From assembly GCA_039583875.1 (NCBI GenBank), contig CM077163.1, forward strand, positions 110,121,213 to 110,185,212: a stretch of DNA of 64,000 bases, written 5' to 3'. This document shows positions 24,410-35,043 of this stretch, piece after piece. How positions within the stretch are numbered: the stretch's first letter is position 1; each line of letters opens with the position of its first letter. Below the pieces are notes generated by a model. It worked only from the letters and a program-made list of their open reading frames with translations, was not told where the DNA came from and made no database searches. The DNA comes from Platanthera guangdongensis (Eukaryota; Streptophyta; Magnoliopsida; Asparagales; Orchidaceae). Made by a program: the position numbers and the translations under genes.

Positions 24410-25538
24410 CTCATACCTGTGACCACGTCACTCTGCTTGATGGCCTCCTGCAGGCCAAGATTGTAGACTCGGGGTGCGCCTGCGAGGCAGAGGAATCCAC
24501 CACCGCCTTTCCTTTTTCCGCATAAGATGCTCCAGCCTTCTTTTCACTCTTTGGCGGCATCCGACAATCTCGCGCAATATGCCCCATCCTACCACAATTT
24601 GAAGCAGGTACGAGTTTCTGGCTTGGAGGTTGCCCCTAATGTTGCTCCCGTTGCAACTGATGAAGGAGCTTGTCCACTAGGCTTGGACTTCTTACCCTAT
24701 CTCTTCTTATAAAACGATTTTCCCGATCGGGGCGCCTTCCACTCTGGTTGCGTCATCACCAACGCTTTCTTCCCTTGCACCCTCTTCATGTCTTTTCCAA
24801 CGCGGTCGCAGTGTCAACCAACGCTTGGAAACCTTGGTTCACAGAACTGGACACAAGGAATCTCAGCTCGTCCCTCAGTCCTTCATAGAACCGATTAGTC
24901 TTCCTCTGCTCATCAGCAAAAATCGAACCCGCATACCGCCCCAAGCGAGTAAATTCATGCAGGTACGCGTCAACACTGCCATCACCTTGAGTCAACCGTT
25001 GGAATTCATTTTCCATGGCTATCCGTTGAGCCACAGGAAGGTGCTTCGCAAGGAAGAGCCAGGAGAATTCTTCCATCGACACTTGGGTTAACGGACGACC
25101 CGCCAAATGATGCAACTCCATCTCATCCCACCATAAGCGAGCTTCTCCTTCAAGCAAGAAGGTGGCTAAGGTAACCTTCTGATGCTCCGCCGTTCCTATC
25201 GCCGTCATCACTCGCTTGACACGCGATAACCAATCCTCAGCCTGCGTCGGGGTTCCCGCTCCCGAAAACGTAGGCGGATGGAAACTCATAAACCATGTTA
25301 GCTGCTTCTCAGCCGCTCGAGGAACCACTTCCACGACAGGTTCAGGCCTTGTCACCACCTGTTCTGTCCTCACAGCCGCTTGTTCCTGCCTCAGTGGCTG
25401 ACCTTGGATCATGGTATACAAGGCCTCCGCAACTAAACGGACATGTTCTGCCGACGGTGGAGGTGTAGGCACCGCGGCTGGTGCCGTACTTTCATCAGAA
25501 CGCTGGGGTTCAGACGGCCCAGCTCCACTCCGTGTCAC
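24410..25538 (-). pseudogene. gag: Element C gag
   Basis: The open part 25538-24786 (250 codons) begins with TRSGAGPSEPQRSDES. It holds FMSFHPPTFSGAGTPTQAEDWL, EARLWWDEMELHHLAGR, IAMENEFQRLTQGDGSVDAYL and KTNRFYEGLRDELRFLVS, a nearly complete capsid domain. After a frameshift near 24790 the zinc-knuckle part is degraded. As in A and B, the conserved start is GTG (25538-25536) directly after an in-frame TAG, with AG immediately upstream and no ATG. Translation must therefore come from an upstream exon or use a non-AUG start. Confidence 0.86.
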
Positions 25539-25741
25539 CTAAAGGTGGACAAGACACACACATTAGCAGTCGTACCCAAGCAAACAACACAACATAGGAA
25601 CACGCAGGTTCCTCAAACATACAAAATGTATTCCTATCATGGACATTCAGGAGTTCAATCGTAGACTTTGGTGTGCACAAACACGTGCTCGCCACCCCAC
25701 AAAAGAAGTCGGCCACGACTTCGAGAGGGAAAGACCAAGAC

Positions 25742-25756
25742 AATCGATATCAAAAA
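25742..25756 (-). promoter_or_regulatory. Position of the element C primer-binding site (diverged)
   Basis: The - strand next to the 5' LTR reads TTTTTGATATCGATTG where A has TTTTGGTATCAGACT. It keeps position and partial similarity to the initiator tRNA-Met site but with several changes. Confidence 0.5.
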
Positions 25757-28245
25757 TGTAACAACCCCATCCGTTCATATGATATATTCTAGAAGGTCCG
25801 GCCGGGGCCCCACAGAATATACCACAAAACAGTCGGTGAAGGTACAGGATGATACCAGAGTAGCGCATCGCACCTATCACAAGCATTCTAGCGGAAGCCT
25901 AAACTACTTGAACTCCTCATGAATGTCCCAACATAAAATTCCATATTTTATATACATATAGGAATGTCTTACACCATGTCAAAAGAGTTGGCCTTATGGC
26001 CGTACAGGGCTTTCCATCAGTGGCCTAAAACAGATTGGCGCGCAGGCCGGCCACACTAAAAGAAAACACGCAAAAGAACACAATAGCCTTCGAGGGCTAG
26101 CAGCTAACAGCAGCAGCAACACCAGCAGGGGCATCAACCTCTATGCGTCCCGCTCGGCTCTCCAGTACCTGTGCAAGGGACAATCCACCCACCGGTGGCA
26201 AACAAAACAACGGTCTGCGTTCAGCTGACCAAATTATAACGACCCTACCCCTTCTCTCGGGGCAGCGGTATTTTTCCCTGCAGGCATATTATATCACAAG
26301 TATGGCAAGCTATATCATCAAAAAGTGCTTTCACGCACACAAGCCATCACAACCGTTCACCACCCGGCCCAACGGTCCGTGCACTCAGGGCACATTCTTG
26401 GTGTTCTGGCAACCTCTTTCCCACCACCGTATCAGGGTTATCACCCAACGGTAACTCTCTTGAGCATTTACTCCATGGCGTGCAGCCGGAGTTAGTCCTC
26501 GGACACCGGGATGGCCCGTAGCCCCCCTTTGTGTCATGGCGCGCAGGCCGAAGACTCTTGCTATGCGCTCCAACAGACCGCACTTTTTGGTCTCACGTCG
26601 GACGGACATAGCGCAGGTCGGATCCTCCACCCCCCCCCCCCCCCCCCCCCGTTGCTCAAATCGCCTTGCCCTTTCCGCGTGCAGCGTACTCATGGCTATA
26701 TCAAAGGCGCGGGTCGGTCTCACCAATCCTGTTCCTGGCATTCAAGCCTGGGTAATTCACTATACCCATTTCCTCACAGCAACAGCGGGTCTTTCCTGGG
26801 CGCACCAGTACTTCCTGTAATTCCCGTCACAGGTGGACACCGCAAATTACAAATGTCAGGGGTCTTTCCTGGGCACACCAGTACTTCCTGTGACTCCCTC
26901 CACAAGTGGACACCCTATGACATCAAGCATCACAAAAATGGCCTTTCCTGGTCCCACCAGTACTTCCTGTGCCTCATTCACAGGTTGGACCCAAAACCAT
27001 CACAAGGCTATTTTCCTGGGCTACCACCCCAGTACTTCGTGCTACTCCTTTTCGCAGGTATAACCCGTAGACTCCGAACACGACACGTTTATCACGGAGT
27101 CTTCTCCAGTTCGTATGCAACATCACCAATCCAGACCAACCTGTCCAGATGGGCTTCACACAGCATGCCTATTCCGTACTCCATTTCCGGATCTATATGC
27201 AATACAAAGGGGATTTCAAGCATCCACCCAAAGATTCCCAAAATCAGCCACCTCTTGGTGGGGGAAATCATAAGATATGCCAAAAAGGAAGCCTTCACAT
27301 GGCTAAGAAGAAAAGTCGTTACCCTTGACGATCGCTTCGGTGCCATGGCCTCCAAGCTAGCTTGCAAGACTCGCAAGAGCGTTTCCTCCGCAACGCTGGC
27401 TTCGGATCTCTCGTCGGTAAACCGCAGCACCACCAGCAGCAGCCCCCTTTCCTCTTCCTCCTCCTTTCTCTCTCTCTTTCTCTCTCTTGAAGAAAGATGA
27501 AGGCCAAATTCAAGTGAGCAACACTTCTCTGATTTCGGCCCTTAAGGAAAAAGGAGAAGAGGCTTCAGCCCTTGGATCCAGACTGAAGGAATGGACGGCC
27601 ACGATTCTGCCAAAAACACATATTTTGACCAGACACGGCCTCGAACACGGCCGTGTGCCAGGCCGTGTGCCTCAAGCGGTGGTCAACCGACTTATCCAAA
27701 CCAGTGACACGCCCACGGGACACGCCCGTGTCATGGGCCGTGTCACCAACACGCCCTCAGACACGCCCGTGTTTGTGGCCATGTGCCTGGGGAAAAAAAT
27801 CCCAAATCATCCCGAGACTTCACACGGCCTGTGACACGCCCGTGTCCCAGGCCGTGTGCCCAGACACGGCACAAAGACACGCCCTGTCGAATTCTTTCGG
27901 CGGGCTGAGTTCGTCGCCTGATTTGACACGCCCTGTGACACGCCCGTGTCATAGGCCGTGTTCAACACTCGACACCCACTTCTCGACACTCGACGATCGT
28001 CGAGCAAAACTCGTCGAGCATGCGACACGGCCTTGGACACGCCCGTGTCCTGGGCCGTGTGCCTCCTCTCCACGAATCATCGAGAGCAAAAATCGTCGAG
28101 ACAAAGCCCAATCGTCGGCACAACCTCGACACGCCCTGCGACACGCCCGTGTCGCAGGCCGTGTCACCTGACACGCCCTGGGACACGCCCGTGTCCCAGG
28201 CCGTGTCACCCAAATTTTCCTGTTTCAGAACTTTGGGCTGTTACA
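25757..28245 (-). repeat. Element C 5' LTR (2489 bp)
   Basis: Partner of 18354-20837. It includes 21 C at 26630-26650 and the palindrome array 27624-28206, in which 28135-28158 and 28177-28200 have fully complementary 11-nt arms around CC. Confidence 0.93.
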
Positions 28246-30008
28246 CGACGAATTTTGTTCGACGAACGTTCGGGAGGTACACGCCTGGGACACGGGCGTG
28301 TCAGGGGGCATGACCTAGGGCGTGTCCTCCCCCGGTCGATGATTTTCTTTCGAGTAGTTGAGGTCGACGAATCCTCGAGAAAGGGGGTACACGGCCTGTA
28401 ACACGGGCGTGTCACAGGACGTGTCCCGCCATACTCGAGTAGCTCTCGTGCAGGTAAAAATGTACTCGAGTAGGTGGAAAAGTACTCGAGTAAGAGGGGG
28501 TGACACGGGCGTGTCATCCCTGTGACAGGGCGTGTCATTTCTGGGTACTCGAGTAGTTGGTTTTCTCTCGAGTAAGTCCTCTCAAGTAGGTCTCGAGTGG
28601 GTTACACGTCCCGTATTACGGGCGTGACTAGGCTAACACGGGCGTGACATGGGCGTGTCACCATGGCATGGATAAGTTTGGATAAGGAGGTTCGTGCACC
28701 GCTTAGGGGACACGGCCTGTGACACGGGCGTGTCACAGGGCATGTCAGACCCGAGAGAGCTGTTTTTAGGGAATTTTCTGGCAGTTCCTTTTCTTCCTAT
28801 GGGATCTGATGGCTCGGATTTCTCCTTGCTGTTATATGGCCGAGAAATGAGGATTATCTCCTCATTTTCATCTTCTTCTTCTCATTCCAAGAGATAGAAA
28901 GGCCAAGGGAAGGAAAGGAGGAAGGAGGAAAGCCGCTGCTGGAGGAGCTGCGGAATGTGGATTGAAGATCTGAGTTCGGATTCGTGGAGGCAACACTGAG
29001 ATGGTGATTTGCATCTGGCTGAATCATGGCTCTGAAGCGATCTTCAAGGGTAACGATCTCCTTCTTGGACATCGAAGTCCTCTTTTTATGCATATGCATG
29101 GAATCCTCCACCAAGAGGTGGATCGCGGATGTGATTCCTTGGTTGGTTGAGTTTGCATCTAGAGCCGGAAGTGTGGAGTACGGCATAGGCATGCTGTGTG
29201 AAGCCCATCTGGACGGATAGTCTGGATTGCTGATGATTATGGGTAAACCAGAGAAGACACTATGGATTTGATAACTGTGCATGCTTTATAACTCTGGATG
29301 GTGTGTATGAATATGTGAATGAATGGTTGGATGGATTTGGGGTGCTTTGTGTAAGCTCCTTGTGGTGTGAGCGCTAATGGCTCTAAGAGAGCAAAAAGCT
29401 GCAGTAATCAGGAGGGAAGGCCGACCCTCGTCTAGTACTGCGCTATTGACGGTTTGGGCAACGGGAAAGGCTGACCTGCCCTGGTTACGGGAGGTCAATA
29501 CGGCAAGGTGTGGGAGGAAGTGAGGCAGACCCTACTTGCTGCACCGTAATGGTGGATCGATTTGTTAATGATCAAGTTTGTCGTGAGGTTCTCAACTCTG
29601 AGTGGTCTGGGCAGAATGTCGCCGGTCTGCGCGCTGGTGGACTAGGACTGGCTAGCCAACACGTTAATAACCTCTAATCGGTGGTGTTTCCACGTAGTCC
29701 GGTACACCGTAAGGTGCTCTGAGTGCACGGAGCGTCTTGTGGATACTGGAATTTGTGATGTGATTTTGATTGGTAGCTTGATAATTATGTGGATGACAAT
29801 GCATACAGGGAAGGAACCACTGCCCCGGGTAAGGGGTAGGGTCGTTATAAGTGGCAGCTAAAGCTGACCGATACTTTGTTAACCGCTTTGGATTGTATGG
29901 CTAATTGCAGTTGTTGATGCTTGAATTGATTTGCTTCAGTGGAATGGAGGATCGCTGCTAAAGGCCCTTGAAGGCCGTGAGAAACGTGGTTGGATTTCAT
30001 GTGTGGCC
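28246..30008 (+). repeat. Element B 3' LTR, second piece
   Basis: Begins with the right TSD of C (CGACG) and ends with TGGCC, the left TSD of D. The region 28270-28745 is rich in palindromes: a perfect-armed copy at 28716-28739 with GG centre, a one-mismatch copy at 28395-28418, and several TACTCGAGTA boxes at 28430-28560. From 28719 onward it matches the 5' LTR at 14912-16200. Confidence 0.88.
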
Positions 30009-33000
30009 TGTAAGACCCCCCTTTTTTTCTTGTACAAACCCTGGGGTCTTATGCCCAGAATCGCCGCTTTGCGGTGACACCTTCGCGCCCGGGAAGATCG
30101 TCACTACAAAACGCCGATTCTGCCGGCCTTATTGATCACAAAAGTAGCAGTACAAGATAATAGACATGTAAGTCCACAGAAAATCACATATCACATAAAT
30201 AATCTCCACGAAGGGAGTGTCCTTAGAATAATATATCAGAGTAGTAAAATACGGGCTTGAGCCCGGAACATCATGTCCTCTCTACAAATCACTCATGCGG
30301 AAGAAAAAACAAAACATCTACTCAAGGTCGAGACTCACGGTCCCGACTGTATGAACTCCGGAGCTAGACTGCCCCATCTCCAAGAGCACCGGTCTCTGGG
30401 GCTGCTCCCTCGTGCTGGGCTCCACGATTCACTAAAATGATGCGGTTCAAAAAACGTTAGTCATAAAGACTAAGCCCTATCATCCCCTACCCCTTCTCTC
30501 ATGGCTCCTAAGTACCGAGAGGAGAGGAAGAAAGGGAATGACATGAAGGTGGAGAATAAATCAAAAGAAACAGGTGGCAGCAGAACTAATCTAGTAATTC
30601 TATAATAAATAATGGAAATAAGATGAAATATGGAAAGTAACGTCGACTCTACTGAGTTTCAAGGCAATACGAGGGCATTTGCCCCAATGTCCTTCACAAC
30701 CCTCAAAACCCTACCTTTAGGGTTTGAGTTTGGATCCTAGGGTAAATCAACCCTAAACCACACCATTTTTCTCCAAGTGGTTTATAATAATCCTTCTAAG
30801 TCAGTGGTCAAAATATCAGCCTCTGTTGAGGTGATTTGACCGTTCTAAACTCTTAGTGCACTTTTTACCCAAAAATGCCTCATTAATGCCTAGTTAAGGA
30901 TAGGTGATTTCCTACCCAAAAATCATCCAAATGAGTTGGAATTTTGTACAGAGCTAGGTTTTATAGACAGGGACCACTCACCAAAATTTGGGAGGGTTTG
31001 GAGGTCATTTGGCCACTTAAATAAATTACTCTAAATTTATTAAATTAAAACAAAAACCTCAGGCAAAGTATCTCCAAAAATTCCCATTTTTGGATAGCCT
31101 CTAGGTATGGCTAAGGGTAACCCTCTGCCCAAATGTCAGGTCATTTGGATAAGGGACGAAGAGTGGGCATTCATTTTAGTTTCTGCCCAACTCTAGGTAC
31201 AACGCCCACTAAAATGGTTGATGCGGTCAAACCACTTACCCAAACGAGTTGAAATTAATTTTAAATTAATCTAGACTCGAAGGGCTACCACTTTTGTGAC
31301 TGGCCATTTGTCCTAAATCAGCTTCTAAGTGCCTCGTGTTGCAGCATCAAAATGTGCCCATTTAATGTATCTTCTCCTCATATATTATATACATAGTTTT
31401 TATATTATAAAAATTTTTTTACTGTTCATCTTCTACAGAACCCGAAAACCTGAACTCAGAAAACTTATTTTTCCTGTAGCTCTTCCATGATCCGTCGTCG
31501 GTCGTCCGGTCACTTCCATAGCCATCCACCACCACCACCACCTCCGTCGAGGCGATGGCTATCGGTCGGCAGTGGTTTGGCCACCGGAGGTGGCGGTTTC
31601 CGGCGAACCCAAACATATATTTTTCATGGTTTTTTCATGAAAACGCAAGATAGGTCCGGCTCCGTTGAGCATGAACTTCCATTATAAGATCCTAAGATCT
31701 ACCCATAAAAGAAGAAGTAGAGGAGGACCTTGTTCGCGGTTTGGAGGCGAGATGAACGTCGGGTTGTCATAGCACGGTGGTGGCATTGCCGAACTTCTCC
31801 TACAGCAAGAACAACAACTCTAATCCGTTTGGTCAAAAGTGTAAACTTCTCATCTTGCTCTAAGGGGTATTTTATAGATCACCAAGTGGGGAGGGGAAAG
31901 GGTAAAGCATTTATGGCCATGAAGGCTCTCCTCTTAATAATATTTCAGTTATGGTGGAGGGAGAGGAAAAGGTGGAAGATGAAAAGATGTGTACAGGTGG
32001 CGATTTCACATTGGGCCAATAATTCCTTATTTTATTAAGTAATTAGAGAAGGAAACAACCCATAAATACTCCTGGTGTAACTTCCCATAATCAGAGTTAA
32101 TTGTGGCATGTGTTAAGTAATTTCCAGCCTGGCTGACGTTTCGGCCTTTGTCACGAGCGTGACATGTAGGTCACGGGCGTGACCTTAGTCCATTCGTCGT
32201 TCTCGAGTCGATGACCAATTTTTCTGCGTCGGTTCACGGATCACCCCCATGTCACGGGCGTGACACATTTGTCACGGGCGTGACAGGTGTTCTTCGTTCG
32301 ACCTTCGTCGAGCTGAGGTCGACGGTCTTTGGGGGCGTCATGCCCTAGGTCACGGGCATGACGGGCCTGTCACGGGCATGACAGGCCTGTCCCTCAAACA
32401 CAGCTCGACGATCATTGAGCGCCGATCGTCGAATAGAGAGACACGCCCCGTGTCACGCCCGTATCAGATACGACATGCCCGTGACACGGCCGTGTACTCA
32501 CTCAAACACCGCTCGAGGATCTTCGAGTGCCGATCGTCGAACAGAGAGACAGGCCCCGTGTCACGCCCGTGTCAGATACGACATGCCCATGATACGGTTG
32601 TGTACTCACTCAAACACCGCTCGACGATCGTCGAGTGCCGATCACCGAACAGAGAGACACACCCCGTATCACGCCCGTGTCAGATACGACACGCCCGTGA
32701 CATGGCCGTGTACTCATTCAAACACCGCTCGACGATTGTCGAGCACCGATCGTCGACGGTCTGTGGGGGCGTCACACCCTAGGTTACGGGCATGACGGGA
32801 CTGTCACGGGCATGACCAACCCGTGACATGAGTTCTGAGCTCGGCAATCAGCTTATTGCTTTCGTCGACCATCGAAGGATGTCACGGGCATGACGGGCCG
32901 GTCACGGGCGTGGCCAACCCGTGACTAGGGATTTCGGTCGACAGACTTCGGATGATTGCGTCTTCGGCTAGCCGTCGTTCCTGAACCTATTTTTAGATCG

Positions 33001-33083
33001 GTTACTGTCAATCCCTGGGGTTTACGGGGGTTCCGTCACGGCAGACCGACTCTTGGGGGTCTAGCCGGAAATGGGATGTTACA
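30009..33083 (-). repeat. Element D 3' LTR (3075 bp), with a middle deletion
   Basis: 30009-30655 aligns with 56840-57475, and 30656-31285 aligns with 59816-60446. It lacks the 2.34 kb found at 57476-59815 of the partner. It carries about 1.79 kb (31286-33070) that the partner lacks, including the GC-rich (CCA)n block at 31490-31600 and the palindrome/tandem region 32148-32930. Confidence 0.88.
32148..32930. repeat. Palindrome and 108-bp tandem repeats in the element D 3' LTR
   Basis: Between about 32381 and 32755 a 108-bp unit is repeated roughly 3.4 times. Each unit has a TCGACGATCGTCGA-type palindrome, a GTGTCACGCCCGTGTC segment and a CCCGTGACACGGCCGTG segment. It is flanked by dispersed GTCACGGGCGTGAC palindromes at 32150-32290 and 32780-32920. 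A continuous ORF runs through the tandem block only because 108 is a multiple of three. Confidence 0.8.
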
Positions 33084-33254
33084 AATCCCAATAAACAAAC
33101 CAAAACTTTCATCCCCTAAATTGAGGTTAAGCCTACGGAGATTTCTACCGGAATAAAGTAAACTTGTAACATCCCATATGGTTTTCTTATTGAGTCGAAG
33201 CGACTACTTGTTCAATAAACGAAGGCAATCCACCAATAAACAAAAGATTAGCCC
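33084..33254 (-). other. Element D 3' untranslated region next to the 3' LTR
   Basis: Non-coding. The 12-bp LTR terminus TGGGATGTTACA (33072-33083) recurs inverted at 33165-33176, so an 81-bp segment is bracketed by inverted copies of the LTR end. The expected polypurine tract is weak here (TTGGGATT on the - strand). Confidence 0.55.
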
Positions 33255-34157
33255 CTACTTTCCCGACTGAGTGCGCATGCCTAGGTTCTCATTTTCCCTT
33301 ATGTAGTCCGGATATTTTTTCCTCATCAGGTCCTGCGGTTCCCAAGTGTGCTCCTCCTGACCGTGGTTCCTCCACAGAACCTTAACTAAGGGGATCTTCT
33401 TGCGGTGCAAGGTCCGTACTCCTTTGTCATTGATCTGAACCGGCTCTAAGTGAACAGACCTGTCTGAAGCTACTGGCCCTTCGGTGGTCAGAATCTGCTG
33501 CTCCGGGCGTAGTAGAGCCCTCCTCAGCGAAGAAATGTGGAAGCCGTCATGCAGAGCTGCCAGCTCTTGTGGCAACTCCAGCCTGTAGGCTAGGGCCCCG
33601 ATCCGCTCCAGGATCCTGTAAGGGCCCATATAACTTGGGCTGAGCTTCTTCCTCCGACAACGCACCCGTGAAACTCCATGCATGGGCCGGATCATCAAAA
33701 ACACTCGGTCCCCCACCTTAAACTCCAGCTGATGATGTCGGGCGTCATAGTACTTAGCCTGTCTGCTCTGCGCCTTTAACATCATGTCCCTAATCAGCCT
33801 CACCTGATCCTCGGTGTCTTCAACAAAATTTGATCCCAACGCCTTCGGATCCATGTCCTGAATCCAAGAAAGCGGGGTCCTGCATTTCCTTCCATACAAG
33901 GCTTCATAAGGCGCCATCCTGATGCTGGACTGGTAGCTGTTATTATAGGAGAACTCGACCAGGGGTAAGAGCTTCTCCCACGGTTCCCCACGGTCCAAAA
34001 TGCATAGCCTCAAAAGATCTTCCAGCGTCCGATTGGTGTGTTCCGTCCGCCCATCCGACTGGGGATGGAATGCGGTGCTGAAGGTCAATCGCGTGCCTAA
34101 GTAAACCTGCACGGATCTCCACTCCCTAGAAGTGAACCGACCATCTCGATCCGACAC
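33255..34157 (-). CDS. pol: Element D pol: integrase core C-terminal part and chromodomain-like tail
   Basis: A 300-codon open segment. It starts at the second catalytic aspartate ([13 protein letters not shown]). It includes the catalytic glutamate region (HPQSDGRTEHTNR), YEALYGRKCRTPLSW, RQAKYYDARHHQLEFKVGDRVFL, KLSPSYMGPYRILERIGALAYRL and LHDGFHISSLRRALL. It ends with KIPLVKVLWRNHGQEEHTWE, then MRKKYPDYI, a chromodomain-like tail. A frameshift near 34140 separates it from the first half of the core. It is well preserved otherwise. Confidence 0.88.
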   Translation of the reverse strand: MSDRDGRFTSREWRSVQVYLGTRLTFSTAFHPQSDGRTEHTNRTLEDLLRLCILDRGEPWEKLLPLVEFSYNNSYQSSIRMAPYEALYGRKCRTPLSWIQDMDPKALGSNFVEDTEDQVRLIRDMMLKAQSRQAKYYDARHHQLEFKVGDRVFLMIRPMHGVSRVRCRRKKLSPSYMGPYRILERIGALAYRLELPQELAALHDGFHISSLRRALLRPEQQILTTEGPVASDRSVHLEPVQINDKGVRTLHRKKIPLVKVLWRNHGQEEHTWEPQDLMRKKYPDYIRENENLGMRTQSGK

Positions 34158-34656
34158 GATCGTCTTGGGAACCCCGTGATATCAAACGAACTGCTCCATA
34201 AATCTCCGCACTAGTACTCCCAGAGTCATCCTTCCTGATCGGAATGAATCTGGCCACCTTCGTCAACCGATCGACGATGACCCAAATCGAGTCGTTTCCC
34301 GTCCGTGATCGGGGAAGTCCATGAATAAAGTCCATTGCGATGTCTTCAAACTTCCACTCCGGTACCAGGAGTGGTTGCAACAATCCTGCGGGGTTTTGGC
34401 ACTTCTCCTTCACTAGCTGGCACGCCTGGCAGTGGTTCACAAACTGTGTGATATCCTTCTTCATGCCTGGCCAGTACATAGTCTTTTTCAAGTCCGCAGT
34501 CATCTTCGTAATCCCCAGGTGCACTGAGTATCTGCTGTGGTGGGCCTCCGCCATGATATCTTCTCGGACCTGACCTCCTTCCGGTATATAAGTCTGACTT
34601 CTAAAGCATACCACGGCATCCCTCATCGTATAATCCCCTGCTGCACCGTTCTCCAA
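34126..34656 (-). CDS. pol: Element D pol: integrase zinc-binding region and first half of the core
   Basis: The open segment includes the HHCC pattern [13 protein letters not shown]...[13 protein letters not shown], then [20 protein letters not shown] with the first catalytic aspartate, and [12 protein letters not shown]. The last 30 residues are out of frame after an indel near 34200. It overlaps the next segment in another frame, as expected of one broken polyprotein. Confidence 0.84.
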   Translation of the reverse strand: MENGAAGDYTMRDAVVCFRSQTYIPEGGQVREDIMAEAHHSRYSVHLGITKMTADLKKTMYWPGMKKDITQFVNHCQACQLVKEKCQNPAGLLQPLLVPEWKFEDIAMDFIHGLPRSRTGNDSIWVIVDRLTKVARFIPIRKDDSGSTSAEIYGAVRLISRGSQDDRVGSRWSVHF

Positions 34657-35043
34657 GGCCCAGAATATCGACTCAATTTGGCATCCCGCCTCTGCCCATC
34701 TTTGACTCGGTCCCGGATATCGTCTATAGTACTCATCGCAGCTAAATACTCCATGTAAAGCTCGGGGTCCTCGGACAACACCAGTATGATGTGCATATCC
34801 TCCAATCTCCTCACCAGCTCCATAGACATAACCTGGGGCCCGGCTTCGGAAGTGGCAGCTCTCCGACTCAACACGTCGGCCACCACGTTTTCCTTCCCTG
34901 GACGGTAGTGCATCTCATACTGGTAATCCGCTAAGAACTCCACCCAACGCCTCTGCCTGATATTCAGCTCCTTCTGCGTGTCCACATATTTCAGGTTCTT
35001 GTGGTCGGAGTAGATGTCGCAGTGGACTCCATAAAGATAGTGG
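34623..35043 (-). pseudogene. pol: Element D pol: RNase H C-terminal part, cut by element F
   Basis: Starts at [19 protein letters not shown] and runs through [20 protein letters not shown] and [12 protein letters not shown]. The N-terminal part of the same domain, ending ALKVWR, lies at 53836 onward on the far side of element F. The two halves join in frame at the AGTGG target site. Codons upstream of 35043 in the open frame belong to the LTR of F. Confidence 0.88.

Larger units (their letters stand above)
18354..28245 (-). mobile_element. Element C: complete 9.9-kb Ty3/gypsy LTR retrotransposon
   Basis: LTRs at 18354-20837 and 25757-28245 begin TGTAACAACCCC and end GGGCTGTTACA. The flanks are CGACG at 18349-18353 and 28246-28250. 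Gag, protease, RT, RNase H and integrase with chromodomain-like tail lie on the - strand and are closely related to those of A, so C belongs to the same chromovirus (probably Tekay/Del) group. Several single-base frameshifts break gag and pol. It is inserted in the 3' LTR of B. Confidence 0.94.

Noticed and set aside
32378..32795. Repetitive 134-codon ORF
   Set aside because: Open only because a 108-bp non-coding tandem repeat keeps frame; two frames are open at once.
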